The position numbers and the translations under genes were made by a program. A DNA stretch of 64,000 nt from Clostridium frigidicarnis (lineage in GTDB: Bacteria; Bacillota; Clostridia; Clostridiales; Clostridiaceae): positions 62,001 through 126,000 of the forward strand of contig NZ_FOKI01000010.1 of NCBI RefSeq assembly GCF_900111985.1. Direction: 5' to 3'. Each line of letters begins with the position of its first letter. Position 1 is the stretch's first letter. Of this stretch, positions 8,386 to 17,908 are shown piece after piece. The notes below the pieces were generated by a model. That model was not told where the DNA came from, made no database searches, and saw only the letters and a program-made list of their open reading frames with translations.

Positions 8386-8442
8386 ATTTATCTGATAACT
8401 AGCACCTGTAACCCCATCTGAATGAATATTCGTTCTATAAAT
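8386..8442. repeat. Short repeat family 3, copy 1
   Basis: Read on the minus strand the element begins ATTTATAGAACGAAT, continues TTCATT and a GGTG-rich centre, and ends near AGATAAAT. The second copy is at 32443-32487. In both copies the TAG at the left edge is the stop codon of the upstream gene (yhaN-like here, cbiB there). Confidence 0.65.
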
Positions 8443-11194
8443 ATACTATATTTACATCATTGAATTTATTCATAATCTTAATTTCTCTATTTTGACAAGT
8501 ACATAGTATTACTTGTTTATGCTTAGAATATTCATATAAAAAATCCAAGGTATTTTTAAGTCTATTATCATCATACTGTACAAAACTCTCATCTAATATA
8601 ATTGGAACAGTCTCTTCTTTTGCAAAAAGCATATCTAAGAGGGCAATTCTTAGAGAAAAATATAATTGATCCTCACACCCGTTACTTAGACTTTGAATAT
8701 CCACCAATTCACTAGATAAATTATCTCTTACTAGCATACCATAGTCTTCACCAACTTTTACTTCATCATATGCATTATCTGTCACTTCTCTAAATATCTC
8801 TTTAACTCGTTTATTTAATTTCGGTCCAAAACTTTTCTGAACCTCTTTAAACGATAATCTTAAATTTTCAAGTGCTAAATCAAGGATTTCCACCTCTTCT
8901 TCTCCATTTAAGATTTCTTCTTTTACACTAACTATTTGTTGCATTATCTGCCATGCATCTCTTTTTCCTGAAAATCTATTATTTATTGAGTTATCTACAT
9001 CCCTTAATTTTTTTTCAATTTGTACGAGTTCATTATTTTTTTTCTTGTAGCTCTCTTCTATTTCTTCCTCATTATTAAAATCTTCTTTAAAGGATCCCTC
9101 TGCAATTTCTCCAATTTCATTTTTTATATCCTCTAAATCTCTATCCTTTAAAAGTAATTTATAGCTATTCTCAACTTGATATAGCTCTTTTTCTATTGAG
9201 TTCTTAATTTTTAATTTTTCCCATAAATCTTTTATCTCATCTTCTATTCTATCAAAAGTTATATGGTTTTTATTTAAACTTTCTAATTTAGTTTTTATTG
9301 ACTTAAACTTTTCATTAACTAACTTATCTTGAGAATCTATTAATTCTTTTTTTTCAATCAATTCTCTTTTAATAAGACTGTAATCATGTAATACATTTTT
9401 ATAGTCATTATACTTTTCAAAAAATTCATTTTCATCTCTACATTTAGTATGTGATAATATGAAATCAATAAATTTCTCATTTTTTATTAAATTACTTTTC
9501 AAATCTTCATTATTGATAGATAGCATCTTACTCTCTAGTTTTATTTTTAAATATTCCTCATTATTTTCAATATCCTCATATTCTTTAATTTTCAAAAATA
9601 ATGTTTTAAAATCTTTAGTCTCTGCTCTATATGCCAAATCTTTTAATTCTTCTTCGATACTTTCGAGTTCCATGTTTATTTTATCCAGTTTTTCTTTTTT
9701 ATTTTTCTCTATATTGATAATGTTTTTACTTACAGATAGCTTATTACCATTTGTGGTTGAATATAAGGAAATTATAATGCCTATTGCTCCTAATATAAGA
9801 GGTTTTACACTTGATATTATAATCATAATTATAATAGCTATTGTAAGCAATCCAAACCCTATAATTGTCACTCCTCTATATACATTTATGTTTTTATTTA
9901 TTGATTTTTCTTTACTTAAAGTATCATAGTCAATATCATTGCTGTTTAAAAAATATTTTAATTCTTTTAATTTTTCCTCATATACAGAGAACTTTTCTTT
10001 AGACTTTTCCTTTATCTCACTTATTATATTAAGTTTTTCTTTATTTACTTCTATACTCTTTAATTTTTTTTCTATATTAGTTATTTCATTTTCTATTTCT
10101 TCATATTGTTTAAGATTATTTTTTAATAAATCTCTTTCCTCTATTAAAGCTCTAACTTTTGAATTAACATCATCCTCTAGTGTTAAAAACCCTTCATATT
10201 TTTCTAACTTAATTTGAAAGTCTTCTTCTTCTATTTTTAATTTACTATATTTGCCCTTTAATTTTTCATATAATGATCTCAATTCATTGTATGAATAATA
10301 ATCATTCCAAAGCTTTTGTAAAAACTCTTCATTTAAATTATCTTGTTTTTCTCCTAATCCTTCTTGAACTTTCCCTTTCATGGACTTTAGTTCTTTTGTC
10401 TTTCTTAAATATTGTAATATGTCATTATATTCTTTATTAAGTTTTATCTTTTTTATGTGCTTTTTATATAATTCTAAAGCTTTTATATCCTTTACAACTA
10501 ATTCTCTTTGATCTTTTAATTTGTTTAATGTTATATTATCTTCTATATTGCCTTCATTTAAGCTTAGTGCTTCTCTATACTCACTATTCAATAACTCTAA
10601 TTGCTCTCTTAAATCATTTAATTTTCCACCTTTTCTTTGAGATGTCCATATCTTTTTATAATCCTCTAATATTTTTAATGCACTTTGATAAGATACATCA
10701 TCATGATTTAAATTTTCTAGGTTTGAAAGTTTGTGTAGTATTTCATCATCCTTATCACCAGCAATACCTAATGATAATTGACCAATGAAAAGTGTTTTTA
10801 AAAATCCATTTATTGATAACCCTAGTAAATCTCGTCCTGGACTTATTTTATCTACCTTTATCTCTTCACCTGTTATATTATTTATAACTAGAGCTTCATC
10901 GTCTCTCTTTGTTCCTCCAAAATCTCTTTTTATTAAAATATCTTCATTCTTATTTTTTATAATCATTTCTCCACATGGTTTTTCTCCACTCCATGGTGTA
11001 AATCTTTTTCTATCATTTTCTCTTAAACTTTTTTTGTTTAAACTCATGCCATAAAGCATTACTCTCATAAATCCTTGTATTGTGCTTTTTCCTTTTTCAT
11101 TTTCTCCATAAATTATATTAAATCCTTTTTTAAGTTCAATTTCTTTATCCTTAATTTTTCCAAATGCTTTTATATTAAGCTTTTTAATTATCAC
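8435..11194 (-). CDS. YhaN-like SMC/SbcC-type ATPase with membrane hairpin
   Basis: This 919-aa ABC-type ATPase of the Rad50/SbcC group has Walker A GENEKGKST (about 30-38), a long coiled coil, a signature-like LSNGCEDQLYFSLR and Walker B VPIILDESF near the C-terminus. At about residues 435-478, in the middle of the coiled coil, lie two adjacent hydrophobic helices. SbcC has a CxxC zinc hook there; this one has none. That architecture matches Bacillus YhaN rather than SbcC. Its start overlaps the end of the phosphoesterase gene by 4 nt, so the two are translationally coupled and probably form an SbcCD-like nuclease complex tied to the membrane. The stop codon is supplied by a family-3 repeat. 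Confidence 0.85.
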   Translation of the reverse strand: MIIKKLNIKAFGKIKDKEIELKKGFNIIYGENEKGKSTIQGFMRVMLYGMSLNKKSLRENDRKRFTPWSGEKPCGEMIIKNKNEDILIKRDFGGTKRDDEALVINNITGEEIKVDKISPGRDLLGLSINGFLKTLFIGQLSLGIAGDKDDEILHKLSNLENLNHDDVSYQSALKILEDYKKIWTSQRKGGKLNDLREQLELLNSEYREALSLNEGNIEDNITLNKLKDQRELVVKDIKALELYKKHIKKIKLNKEYNDILQYLRKTKELKSMKGKVQEGLGEKQDNLNEEFLQKLWNDYYSYNELRSLYEKLKGKYSKLKIEEEDFQIKLEKYEGFLTLEDDVNSKVRALIEERDLLKNNLKQYEEIENEITNIEKKLKSIEVNKEKLNIISEIKEKSKEKFSVYEEKLKELKYFLNSNDIDYDTLSKEKSINKNINVYRGVTIIGFGLLTIAIIIMIIISSVKPLILGAIGIIISLYSTTNGNKLSVSKNIINIEKNKKEKLDKINMELESIEEELKDLAYRAETKDFKTLFLKIKEYEDIENNEEYLKIKLESKMLSINNEDLKSNLIKNEKFIDFILSHTKCRDENEFFEKYNDYKNVLHDYSLIKRELIEKKELIDSQDKLVNEKFKSIKTKLESLNKNHITFDRIEDEIKDLWEKLKIKNSIEKELYQVENSYKLLLKDRDLEDIKNEIGEIAEGSFKEDFNNEEEIEESYKKKNNELVQIEKKLRDVDNSINNRFSGKRDAWQIMQQIVSVKEEILNGEEEVEILDLALENLRLSFKEVQKSFGPKLNKRVKEIFREVTDNAYDEVKVGEDYGMLVRDNLSSELVDIQSLSNGCEDQLYFSLRIALLDMLFAKEETVPIILDESFVQYDDNRLKNTLDFLYEYSKHKQVILCTCQNREIKIMNKFNDVNIVYL

Positions 11195-12333
11195 TCAACT
11201 TTAACCTCTCTTTCAGTCAAACTCTGTATGCCAACCTTCAAAGCTTTATAAAGCTTCTCCTTTTTTAATTTATCCTTCTCATTTTCTATGGCGTTAAGCA
11301 TATTTTTTGTATATATTCCTTTTATTGATACTTCTTTTGATAAATTCTCATAGTTTATACGTATTTCTGTATTATCCTCTATTTTTACATAGTAAAAACT
11401 ACCTATAATTTTTTGTTTTAACACTTCTATATTTATTATGAAGTGATCGCTTATCTCTCCAATTAATATAATTTTATAAAGGTTATTTTTTTTATCCTCA
11501 AAATTTATTCTAGTATTAATTTTATTACATATATCTTCATAATCTTTAGCATCAGTTATATCTAAATTAATAGTATAGTATCTTCTTTTACAAATAGGAT
11601 TAAACTTTAAATCAACATACCCTTTAAATACTTCTCCTATAATTACACCCTTTTCTCCAGTTTCATCAAATCCTCTTCCTTCTGGATTACCACTATAGGC
11701 AAAATAAGTGTCTCTTTCTCTTCTTATTCCTGAAAAACTATGTCTATGTCCAAGGGCCAAATAATCTATATAGCTATTTCCTATTTCCTCTAAGCTTATT
11801 GGATTATAGTCATTTTCTGCTGCTTTATCATTTATATCTCCATGTAAAACCATAATATTAATTTCACTATATTCCTTTAAATTATATTTATTAAGAAACT
11901 CTTTTAGCATAGACTGTTTTATATGATTTTGAGTAAATGCTTTTCCAAATACATTACAATTTAACTCTTCAATATGTATTTTTTCAAATTCTTCTTTAAA
12001 TATATGTACATTGCTTGGCCATTCAATAATAGAATAAAAGGATTTCTCATTAAATGGATCATGATTTCCTGGACTTATGAATACTCTTACAGGTTTTACC
12101 TCTTCTAATTTTCTTTTTATAAATTCTAATGTAGTTTTTGTCAAAGTTGTATTATCAAAAAAATCTCCAGGTATAAGTATTATTTTCACATTTTCATTTT
12201 TTGCTTTTTCTAATATATTGCTAAAGGTTTCCCTTATATCTTCTTTTCTTTTTTGACTAAACTCATTTCCCCCCTCACTAAAAGGTGTATCAAAATGTAC
12301 ATCTGCAAAGTGAAGTATTTTTATACCTTTCAT
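11191..12333 (-). CDS. YhaO/SbcD-like metallophosphoesterase (DNA exonuclease subunit)
   Basis: This 380-aa calcineurin-like phosphoesterase has the full motif set for a two-metal site: HFADVHFD near the N-terminus, PGDFFDN, SPGNHDPF, MVLHGD and ALGHRHS. The C-terminal ~150 residues form the capping region that contacts the ATPase partner in Mre11/SbcD proteins. It overlaps the YhaN-like gene by 4 nt and comes first in the operon. It is likely an Mn-dependent DNA end-processing nuclease acting with that partner. The length agrees with Bacillus YhaO (about 400 aa). Confidence 0.88.
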   Translation of the reverse strand: MKGIKILHFADVHFDTPFSEGGNEFSQKRKEDIRETFSNILEKAKNENVKIILIPGDFFDNTTLTKTTLEFIKRKLEEVKPVRVFISPGNHDPFNEKSFYSIIEWPSNVHIFKEEFEKIHIEELNCNVFGKAFTQNHIKQSMLKEFLNKYNLKEYSEINIMVLHGDINDKAAENDYNPISLEEIGNSYIDYLALGHRHSFSGIRRERDTYFAYSGNPEGRGFDETGEKGVIIGEVFKGYVDLKFNPICKRRYYTINLDITDAKDYEDICNKINTRINFEDKKNNLYKIILIGEISDHFIINIEVLKQKIIGSFYYVKIEDNTEIRINYENLSKEVSIKGIYTKNMLNAIENEKDKLKKEKLYKALKVGIQSLTEREVKVE

Positions 12334-12416
12334 ATTGTCACCACCAAACTTAAGTTCTATTTTAATTAATATTATACTACATATACTTAAAACTTAAGAG
12401 TTATATTATTTTTTTA

Positions 12417-12486
12417 TTAGGTACATAAAAAAATAACAAGTCAAATATACTAGCATACTGACTTGTTATTTTTTGAATGTGCCTTA
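12417..12486. repeat. MITE-like element, short copy C
   Basis: This ~70-bp copy has the same terminal inverted repeats as copies A and B (AATAACAAGTC and GACTTGTTATT inside, GAATGTGCCTTA at the right edge) but lacks the ~95-bp structured interior. It lies between the yhaO-like gene and the SASP gene. Confidence 0.75.
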
Positions 12487-12505
12487 AATTTAATTATAAT
12501 CATAA

Positions 12506-12535
12506 GAAAAGCACCACTTAAGTGGCGCTTTCCTT
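12506..12535 (-). terminator. Terminator of the SASP gene
   Basis: The hairpin AAAGCACCACTT / AAGTGGCGCTTT lies just downstream of the SASP stop codon, followed on the minus strand by a T-rich tract. Confidence 0.65.
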
Positions 12536-12563
12536 AGTATAAATTATTAACTTCTCTTACCTT

Positions 12564-12746
12564 TTATTTAAGGTTTTGTTCATATGCCTCTACCATTCTT
12601 TTAACCATTTCTCCACCAACGGAACCACATTGTTTAGATGTTAAATCTCCGTTGTATTCCTTGAATGGTACTCCCATTTCTTGGGCTACTTCGTTTTTGA
12701 AAGTCATTAAACCTTGTTTTGATTCTGGAACTAATGTTTTTGCCAT
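12564..12746 (-). CDS. Alpha/beta-type small acid-soluble spore protein
   Basis: This 60-aa protein binds and protects DNA in dormant spores. It shows the family pattern: the TFKNEVAQEMG stretch containing the GPR protease cleavage region, then the conserved GGxMVKRMVEAYEQ C-terminal helix (GGEMVKRMVEAYEQ here). A very strong RBS (AGGAGGAATT) precedes the ATG, as expected for a protein made in bulk in the forespore. It is monocistronic, with its own terminator. It shows that the organism sporulates. Confidence 0.95.
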   Translation of the reverse strand: MAKTLVPESKQGLMTFKNEVAQEMGVPFKEYNGDLTSKQCGSVGGEMVKRMVEAYEQNLK

Positions 12747-12905
12747 GATTAATTCCTCCTTATAAGTAGAAGTTTTTTATTTTACAGGTTGGTTTCTGTT
12801 TATCTTACTTCCTTCCTGTAATATTATTATGTCCGGCATAATCCCAAATACTCTATGTAAGTTAATGAAATATGGCCAACACTTTCCAATGATTATATTT
12901 TCTTT

Positions 12906-12980
12906 TTAGGCACATGAAAGAAAATAATAAGTCAAAAATATACTAGCATACTGACTTGTTATTTTTTTGAATGTGCCTTA
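12906..12980. repeat. MITE-like element, short copy D
   Basis: This ~75-bp internally deleted copy has intact ends (TTAGGCACATGAAAG left, GAATGTGCCTTA right). Its right end overlaps the 3' end of the bcsB-like gene: read on the minus strand, AAGGCACATTC plus the A-run and TAA encode the last six residues (KAHSKK) and the stop codon. Confidence 0.78.
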
Positions 12981-15040
12981 TACTTCTTTATCATTAAAAT
13001 AGTACCAGTTATTATTAAGATAATCATAAAAGAAGTAATAACTATAAAGAATATAGTTTTCTCGTTAAATACATCTTTTTTACTCTTATTCTCTGAAGCA
13101 TTTGCTAACTCACTAGAAGTATTTATATTTTTAATTTCTCCACTAGCATCAATTATAGCTACGTCACCATTGATTTTTTCCATGAAACTATTATCATTCA
13201 TATACTTTTGTATATTTTCTAGTCCATCTTCTTTTGCAGAAGATATTTCTAATATTTGTTTGTTATTGTTATATGGTGATTTTATGAATTGTAATACAGA
13301 TATATTTTCACCGTAACTATCTGTTAATTTTATTTTATCATTTGAGACAAATCTATTGAAACTCTCATCAAATTTTATTTTAGAACTATTATTTAGCTCC
13401 TTTATTAATGAATTATTCTGAGGCGTACCAATAACTATTAAGTTTAAATTTTTAAGTTCATTATCAATCTGTGATGATTTTACAACTTTAATATCTACAT
13501 TATTGTTTTTTACATCATTTCCCATAAACTCCATTATACTTGCCGCCCTACTTAAATCCTTATTTGTTGGGTTATCAGGTACAACTATTGCACTATCCTT
13601 AAGTTCTCCATCTTGTACAAAAGGAAATGGATATGTATTAAAAGCAGCTTCTTGTCTTTTTTTATACTTGGTATATATATATGAATCTCTTGATATAAAT
13701 GCCCATGGAGTGTCTGCCCCTCTAGCATCACAAAAGCTATCCTTTAATTCTAAGTCAAATCTTATTTTCAAATCATAATAGTTTTTTTCTGAGATACCTT
13801 CAGGAATAGAAAACTCCATAATATCTTCATCTGAGTTTTCTTCACTAAGTTTTTTGCTTCCTATAGGAATAGAATTTATATATAATGTTGCTACTGAATT
13901 ATCAAAATCTATATTCTTAGAATAACGTGTGTTTAACACTATTTTTGATCCACCCTGCACTATTCTATCCTTAGGTATATTACAATTCAAGTCATACTCT
14001 TGACTAAATGGACCCTTTAAATTAATGTCTCCATAATTTAAATCCTTAAAATACAACTTGTCTTTTTCTTCTTTTTCTATATCATCCACATCTAGTTCAT
14101 CGTCTATATATATACTATTTTTTGAAACTTGTGATATTAAATCTTTATTTGCTAAAAATTTAATATTTTTTAATAAAGTATCATCATTACTACCTAAAAT
14201 TAATAACATTTTCTTTGAATTATTAAATGGAGATATGACTTCTTTAACTATCCCCCCATTTATTATTGAGTTCTTTTCTTCATCTGTAATAAGATTTGTT
14301 ATATCCTCTGTAATATTATCTTTTTTACCTATATATATTAAATTCTCATCTTCTATATCATTTATAGTTGATACGGTTCTAATATCTATGCCTATTTTTT
14401 TATTTTTATATCTACTTCCAAAATTTGAGGATAACACCATTGCTGAACTTAATTCGCCTTCTGTATAATTATCTGGAATTATTATATTTACTTTACCTTC
14501 TGCATCACTTGATTTCACATATGGATATGGATATTCTTCTAATGCGTCTGTATCCTTAATGTTCTTAAAATCTAAATGTACATATGATTCTTTATGTAAT
14601 ACAATCCAGTTTCCTGTATTAACATCATCTGTACATATTTTATCTGTTATCCTTCTGTAAGTTTTTATTTTTATTTCATTACTGCCATCACGTAAATATT
14701 CTTTTTTTATAGGTATTTTCACTTCTTCCTTATAGTTCTTTCTTCCCGCTAGCTTTACAGAAGATATGGAGAGCCCGTTTACATCTATAGTTAAAGTAGA
14801 CTCTTTTTCATCTAACAATTCACTCTGAGTAAATACTAAATTTAAAAAACAATTAGTAGCATCCCACTCTTTATCTATATCAACATAAAATGTTTTTGAT
14901 GAATTTACCCCTATAGATTCCATATCACCAACGAAATTAAACTCTTTAGTATTTATAGACTCCTCATAGTCTACAGCACCATAAACATTTGTAGAAAATA
15001 ATATAACTATGCCTAATAAAACTGATATAAATTTTTTCAT
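12959..15040 (-). CDS. BcsB-like exopolysaccharide export/co-synthase subunit
   Basis: This 693-aa protein has a cleavable signal peptide (about 1-22), two BcsB-type carbohydrate-binding/flavodoxin-like repeats (a VIIPDNYTEGELS-like turn and its counterpart VVPDNPTNKDLS) and a single C-terminal TM helix (about 662-684) followed by a basic tail. BcsB anchors to the membrane beside BcsA and guides the growing glucan. It is the last gene of the operon, 29 nt after the GT2 gene. The final six codons and the stop come from MITE copy D, so the original cytoplasmic tail may have differed. The polymer need not be cellulose. Confidence 0.85.
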   Translation of the reverse strand: MKKFISVLLGIVILFSTNVYGAVDYEESINTKEFNFVGDMESIGVNSSKTFYVDIDKEWDATNCFLNLVFTQSELLDEKESTLTIDVNGLSISSVKLAGRKNYKEEVKIPIKKEYLRDGSNEIKIKTYRRITDKICTDDVNTGNWIVLHKESYVHLDFKNIKDTDALEEYPYPYVKSSDAEGKVNIIIPDNYTEGELSSAMVLSSNFGSRYKNKKIGIDIRTVSTINDIEDENLIYIGKKDNITEDITNLITDEEKNSIINGGIVKEVISPFNNSKKMLLILGSNDDTLLKNIKFLANKDLISQVSKNSIYIDDELDVDDIEKEEKDKLYFKDLNYGDINLKGPFSQEYDLNCNIPKDRIVQGGSKIVLNTRYSKNIDFDNSVATLYINSIPIGSKKLSEENSDEDIMEFSIPEGISEKNYYDLKIRFDLELKDSFCDARGADTPWAFISRDSYIYTKYKKRQEAAFNTYPFPFVQDGELKDSAIVVPDNPTNKDLSRAASIMEFMGNDVKNNNVDIKVVKSSQIDNELKNLNLIVIGTPQNNSLIKELNNSSKIKFDESFNRFVSNDKIKLTDSYGENISVLQFIKSPYNNNKQILEISSAKEDGLENIQKYMNDNSFMEKINGDVAIIDASGEIKNINTSSELANASENKSKKDVFNEKTIFFIVITSFMIILIITGTILMIKKYKAHSKK

Positions 15041-15069
15041 ACATTACACCCCATTACATATTTAATTAA

Positions 15070-16329
15070 TTAAAATCTTTCAGTTTTATACCACTTTATT
15101 TCTCTTTTCAAAATTTTATCTTTAAAATACTGAATAATACTATTTACAGCAACTATTAACCACATTTGGCAATATGTAAAATACATAAGAGGAATTAAAA
15201 TCAAATTATTAAATCCACTTTCTCCTCTTTCCATTGTGAGAGTTACTGCTACTTCCAATATGAATAATATATAAGCTAGTATCCACAACAAATTAAAATT
15301 TCCCATTACATGTAATGGAATATCAACAAATAGGCTTATAAGAAATAATGAATCTGAAATTAAAACAGATGATAAAAACAAAAAATATACTCCAAAAAAA
15401 TATATAATATCAAAATTTATTCTTGAGGGCTTTTCTGTAAATATAGTTTTTATATATTTTAACAATACATAAATATTTCCCTTTGCCCACCTAGTTCTCT
15501 GTTTGAACCATACTTTTAGAGTTTCGGGTTCCTGTTCCCAAGTAACAGCTTTAGGCATAAATTTTATTTTATATCCTAGTCTATAAATCCTAAAACTTAT
15601 TTCTGTATCCTCTGATATAGCCTTTGTATCCCATCCACCCATGGTATCTATTATACTTTTTCTTATTATAAAATTTGTTCCTGGTATAGTACAAAGCTTT
15701 AAAAGTTGCCATCTTCCAGCCTGCGCCATCCATTGGAAGCTTAAAGTTTCAATATTTATAAACCTTGTTAGCAAATTTTTTTCTTTATTTCTTGTTCTAA
15801 ATTTTCCTATTACCGCCGCTAATGATTCATCCTTAACTATTGTTGTAATTAAATATTTTAATGCATTTTTCTCTGTTGTATTATCTGCATCATAAACTGC
15901 TATATATTCTCCCTTTGATGCTTTATATCCAAGATTTAAAGCATTTGATTTTCCTTTTCCACCAGTTATTTTGTTTGTAATAATAACTTTTAGATTACCA
16001 CAATTAAATTCCTTTTTTACCCTATGTAATTCTTCTCCTGTATTATCACTTGAATTATCGTTTATAACTATAATTTCATACCTATCCTTAGGATAATTTA
16101 ATAATATTAAGGATTTTACAGTTCTATATATTACCTTGCCTTCATTATGAGCTGGAACTAGTATAGATACGTAAGGACACTTTCCATCTTCTATCAATTT
16201 GATATGAGTATTCTCCATGTTTAAATAATATTTATATCCATTTAATGCTAAAACAATATTTATTAATAACAAAATCCATATGGATATTAAAGAAAATAAA
16301 AATAAATAATCAAACGTGCTTAATTTCAT
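15070..16329 (-). CDS. Family 2 processive glycosyltransferase (BcsA/IcaA-like)
   Basis: This 419-aa membrane synthase has an N-terminal TM helix (about 8-30) and a GT2 domain with VPAHNE (58-63), DADN (147-150), the catalytic base ISEDTE (238-243) and QRTRW (277-281), the Q/RxxRW mark of processive enzymes. Three or so C-terminal TM helices follow. The PilZ domain through which BcsA senses c-di-GMP is absent. Adjacent genes encode a BcsB-like partner and a GGDEF-derived protein, so the sensing role has probably moved to the latter. The substrate sugar is not evident. It starts 1 nt after the stop of the upstream DUF2334 gene. Confidence 0.88.
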   Translation of the reverse strand: MKLSTFDYLFLFSLISIWILLLINIVLALNGYKYYLNMENTHIKLIEDGKCPYVSILVPAHNEGKVIYRTVKSLILLNYPKDRYEIIVINDNSSDNTGEELHRVKKEFNCGNLKVIITNKITGGKGKSNALNLGYKASKGEYIAVYDADNTTEKNALKYLITTIVKDESLAAVIGKFRTRNKEKNLLTRFINIETLSFQWMAQAGRWQLLKLCTIPGTNFIIRKSIIDTMGGWDTKAISEDTEISFRIYRLGYKIKFMPKAVTWEQEPETLKVWFKQRTRWAKGNIYVLLKYIKTIFTEKPSRINFDIIYFFGVYFLFLSSVLISDSLFLISLFVDIPLHVMGNFNLLWILAYILFILEVAVTLTMERGESGFNNLILIPLMYFTYCQMWLIVAVNSIIQYFKDKILKREIKWYKTERF

Positions 16330-16330
16330 A

Positions 16331-17908
16331 CTATCTCCTAAAAAGTTTATTTTTGTTTATTTTTTTATAATAAATAAAAATGCTTATAAATATTAAACAA
16401 AATATAATTAATATAACTATTAAAAATCTGTTTATTTGCGAAATATATGAATCATTGCTCTTAGAAGAATTGTTTTTATCTAATTTGCAATCTATTGATA
16501 TCTCTCCTTTATCGGAATCAATATTGATTCCCTCATATTTTACCCAGTTATCATACTCTTTTAAGTTTAAAAAATTAATGTCCTTTGTTTCCAAAAATTC
16601 TATAGTTTCCTTTAAACTATCTATATCTTCTGAGCTGTTAAATGCTACTCCTACTACAAACTGCCTATTAATACTAACTAATCTATAATTATCTTTTAAT
16701 TTTTGAAACCACATTTTATCTTCCAATGTTATATTTCCTAAGTTTTCCCACAAGTTAATATTAAGGTTTTTATCTTCTCTTGTCATATATGGATATGTAA
16801 TTTTATTATTATGACTAATTTCATCTTTAGTCCCATATATAAAAGTTGAAAAATATTCATCTAATTTTTCATCTTCTTTAAAATTTAGATTATTATCATA
16901 TAATTTAATAGCTATTGGGTAAATATTATTTTCTACGCATTCTCTAAGTTCACTTCCTATAAATTCATCAATATATAAATTAGAATCCTCCTTTTTCTCA
17001 TATCCACTAATATTGAGTCCATCCAATGCTATAGTTGCGCCTTTTTCTTCCATATAGTTTATTGTTTCAACAAACCCCTCAGTTTGAGAAATTGTAGCCT
17101 CTACTTTATTTCTATCGTTAAAATGTATAGGTGAAATACTTGCAACAAATGGTATATTTTCACTATATAGATAATCTGCTATTTCTCTAAGTTTTTTTTG
17201 ATCTATATATGGATTTATTTCCCCAATATCTATAAATCCATTTGATTTTTCTACTTCATCAACTCCTAAAAAATCATTTATAACATCACATAATATGAAA
17301 ATCAAAGATCTTTCATTTGGAATTAAAGATGCATACCATAAATTTTTTTCATTCATTATATATATTTTTTCCTTTTCTCCAGATTTTATTGTTGAATAAA
17401 CTTTTATTTTTTCTCTGTTAAAATCACAAACATTAAATTTTCCAGATTTATTTATTATAAACTTTTCACTTTGTTTATAATCTACTTCTCTTATAGACGA
17501 TAATATATTTGTCTCTGTATAAGAATACTTTAAATTTTTCTCTACATACTTATTCAAATCATTTCCTATCCAAAATATAGGATGTTTATATTCATCTAAA
17601 TCATCAAATAAATCTTTACTATACTCGATTTTTTCTAACACAATTGGAATAACAAAATCATATTTATCTATTGTGTCCTTTGTATAATCTTTAAAATTCA
17701 AAACTTCTATTGATAAATTATGCCTTGATAAAGAATCTCTAATAATATTAATAGGATTTATCTCTAACTCACTTAACTTCTTATCTTCATCAACTAATAT
17801 AAGTACATCTTGTTTTTTAGTTTTACTAATAGCTTCAGTTGAGTTTAAAAATATAGAGCAAATCAAAGTAAACATGATTAAATATATAATTTTTTTTCTA
17901 AACATCAT
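16331..17908 (-). CDS. DUF2334 (polysaccharide deacetylase-like) membrane-anchored protein
   Basis: This 525-aa protein has an N-terminal signal/anchor (about 5-24) and one C-terminal TM helix (about 493-515). The central DUF2334 domain belongs to the carbohydrate esterase 4-like (beta/alpha)7 group; visible marks are DIGEINPYIDQKKLREIADYL, the PFVASISPIHF strand and the GATIALDG strand. In comparable exopolysaccharide operons such proteins are placed with deacetylation or trimming of the polymer at the cell surface. The canonical H-rich metal site is not clear, so enzymatic activity is uncertain. It overlaps the GGDEF-like gene by 11 nt, so the two are translationally coupled. Confidence 0.7.
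   Translation of the reverse strand: MMFRKKIIYLIMFTLICSIFLNSTEAISKTKKQDVLILVDEDKKLSELEINPINIIRDSLSRHNLSIEVLNFKDYTKDTIDKYDFVIPIVLEKIEYSKDLFDDLDEYKHPIFWIGNDLNKYVEKNLKYSYTETNILSSIREVDYKQSEKFIINKSGKFNVCDFNREKIKVYSTIKSGEKEKIYIMNEKNLWYASLIPNERSLIFILCDVINDFLGVDEVEKSNGFIDIGEINPYIDQKKLREIADYLYSENIPFVASISPIHFNDRNKVEATISQTEGFVETINYMEEKGATIALDGLNISGYEKKEDSNLYIDEFIGSELRECVENNIYPIAIKLYDNNLNFKEDEKLDEYFSTFIYGTKDEISHNNKITYPYMTREDKNLNINLWENLGNITLEDKMWFQKLKDNYRLVSINRQFVVGVAFNSSEDIDSLKETIEFLETKDINFLNLKEYDNWVKYEGINIDSDKGEISIDCKLDKNNSSKSNDSYISQINRFLIVILIIFCLIFISIFIYYKKINKNKLFRR

Noticed and set aside
9459-10217. Plus-strand ORFs of 156 and 92 aa opposite the YhaN-like gene
   Set aside because: They are Ser/Phe/Ile-rich antisense readings of Lys/Glu-rich coiled coil and have no RBS. 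They are artefacts of the minus-strand gene.
14058-14468. Plus-strand 136-aa ORF opposite the bcsB-like gene
   Set aside because: Antisense shadow with low-complexity Ser/Phe composition.
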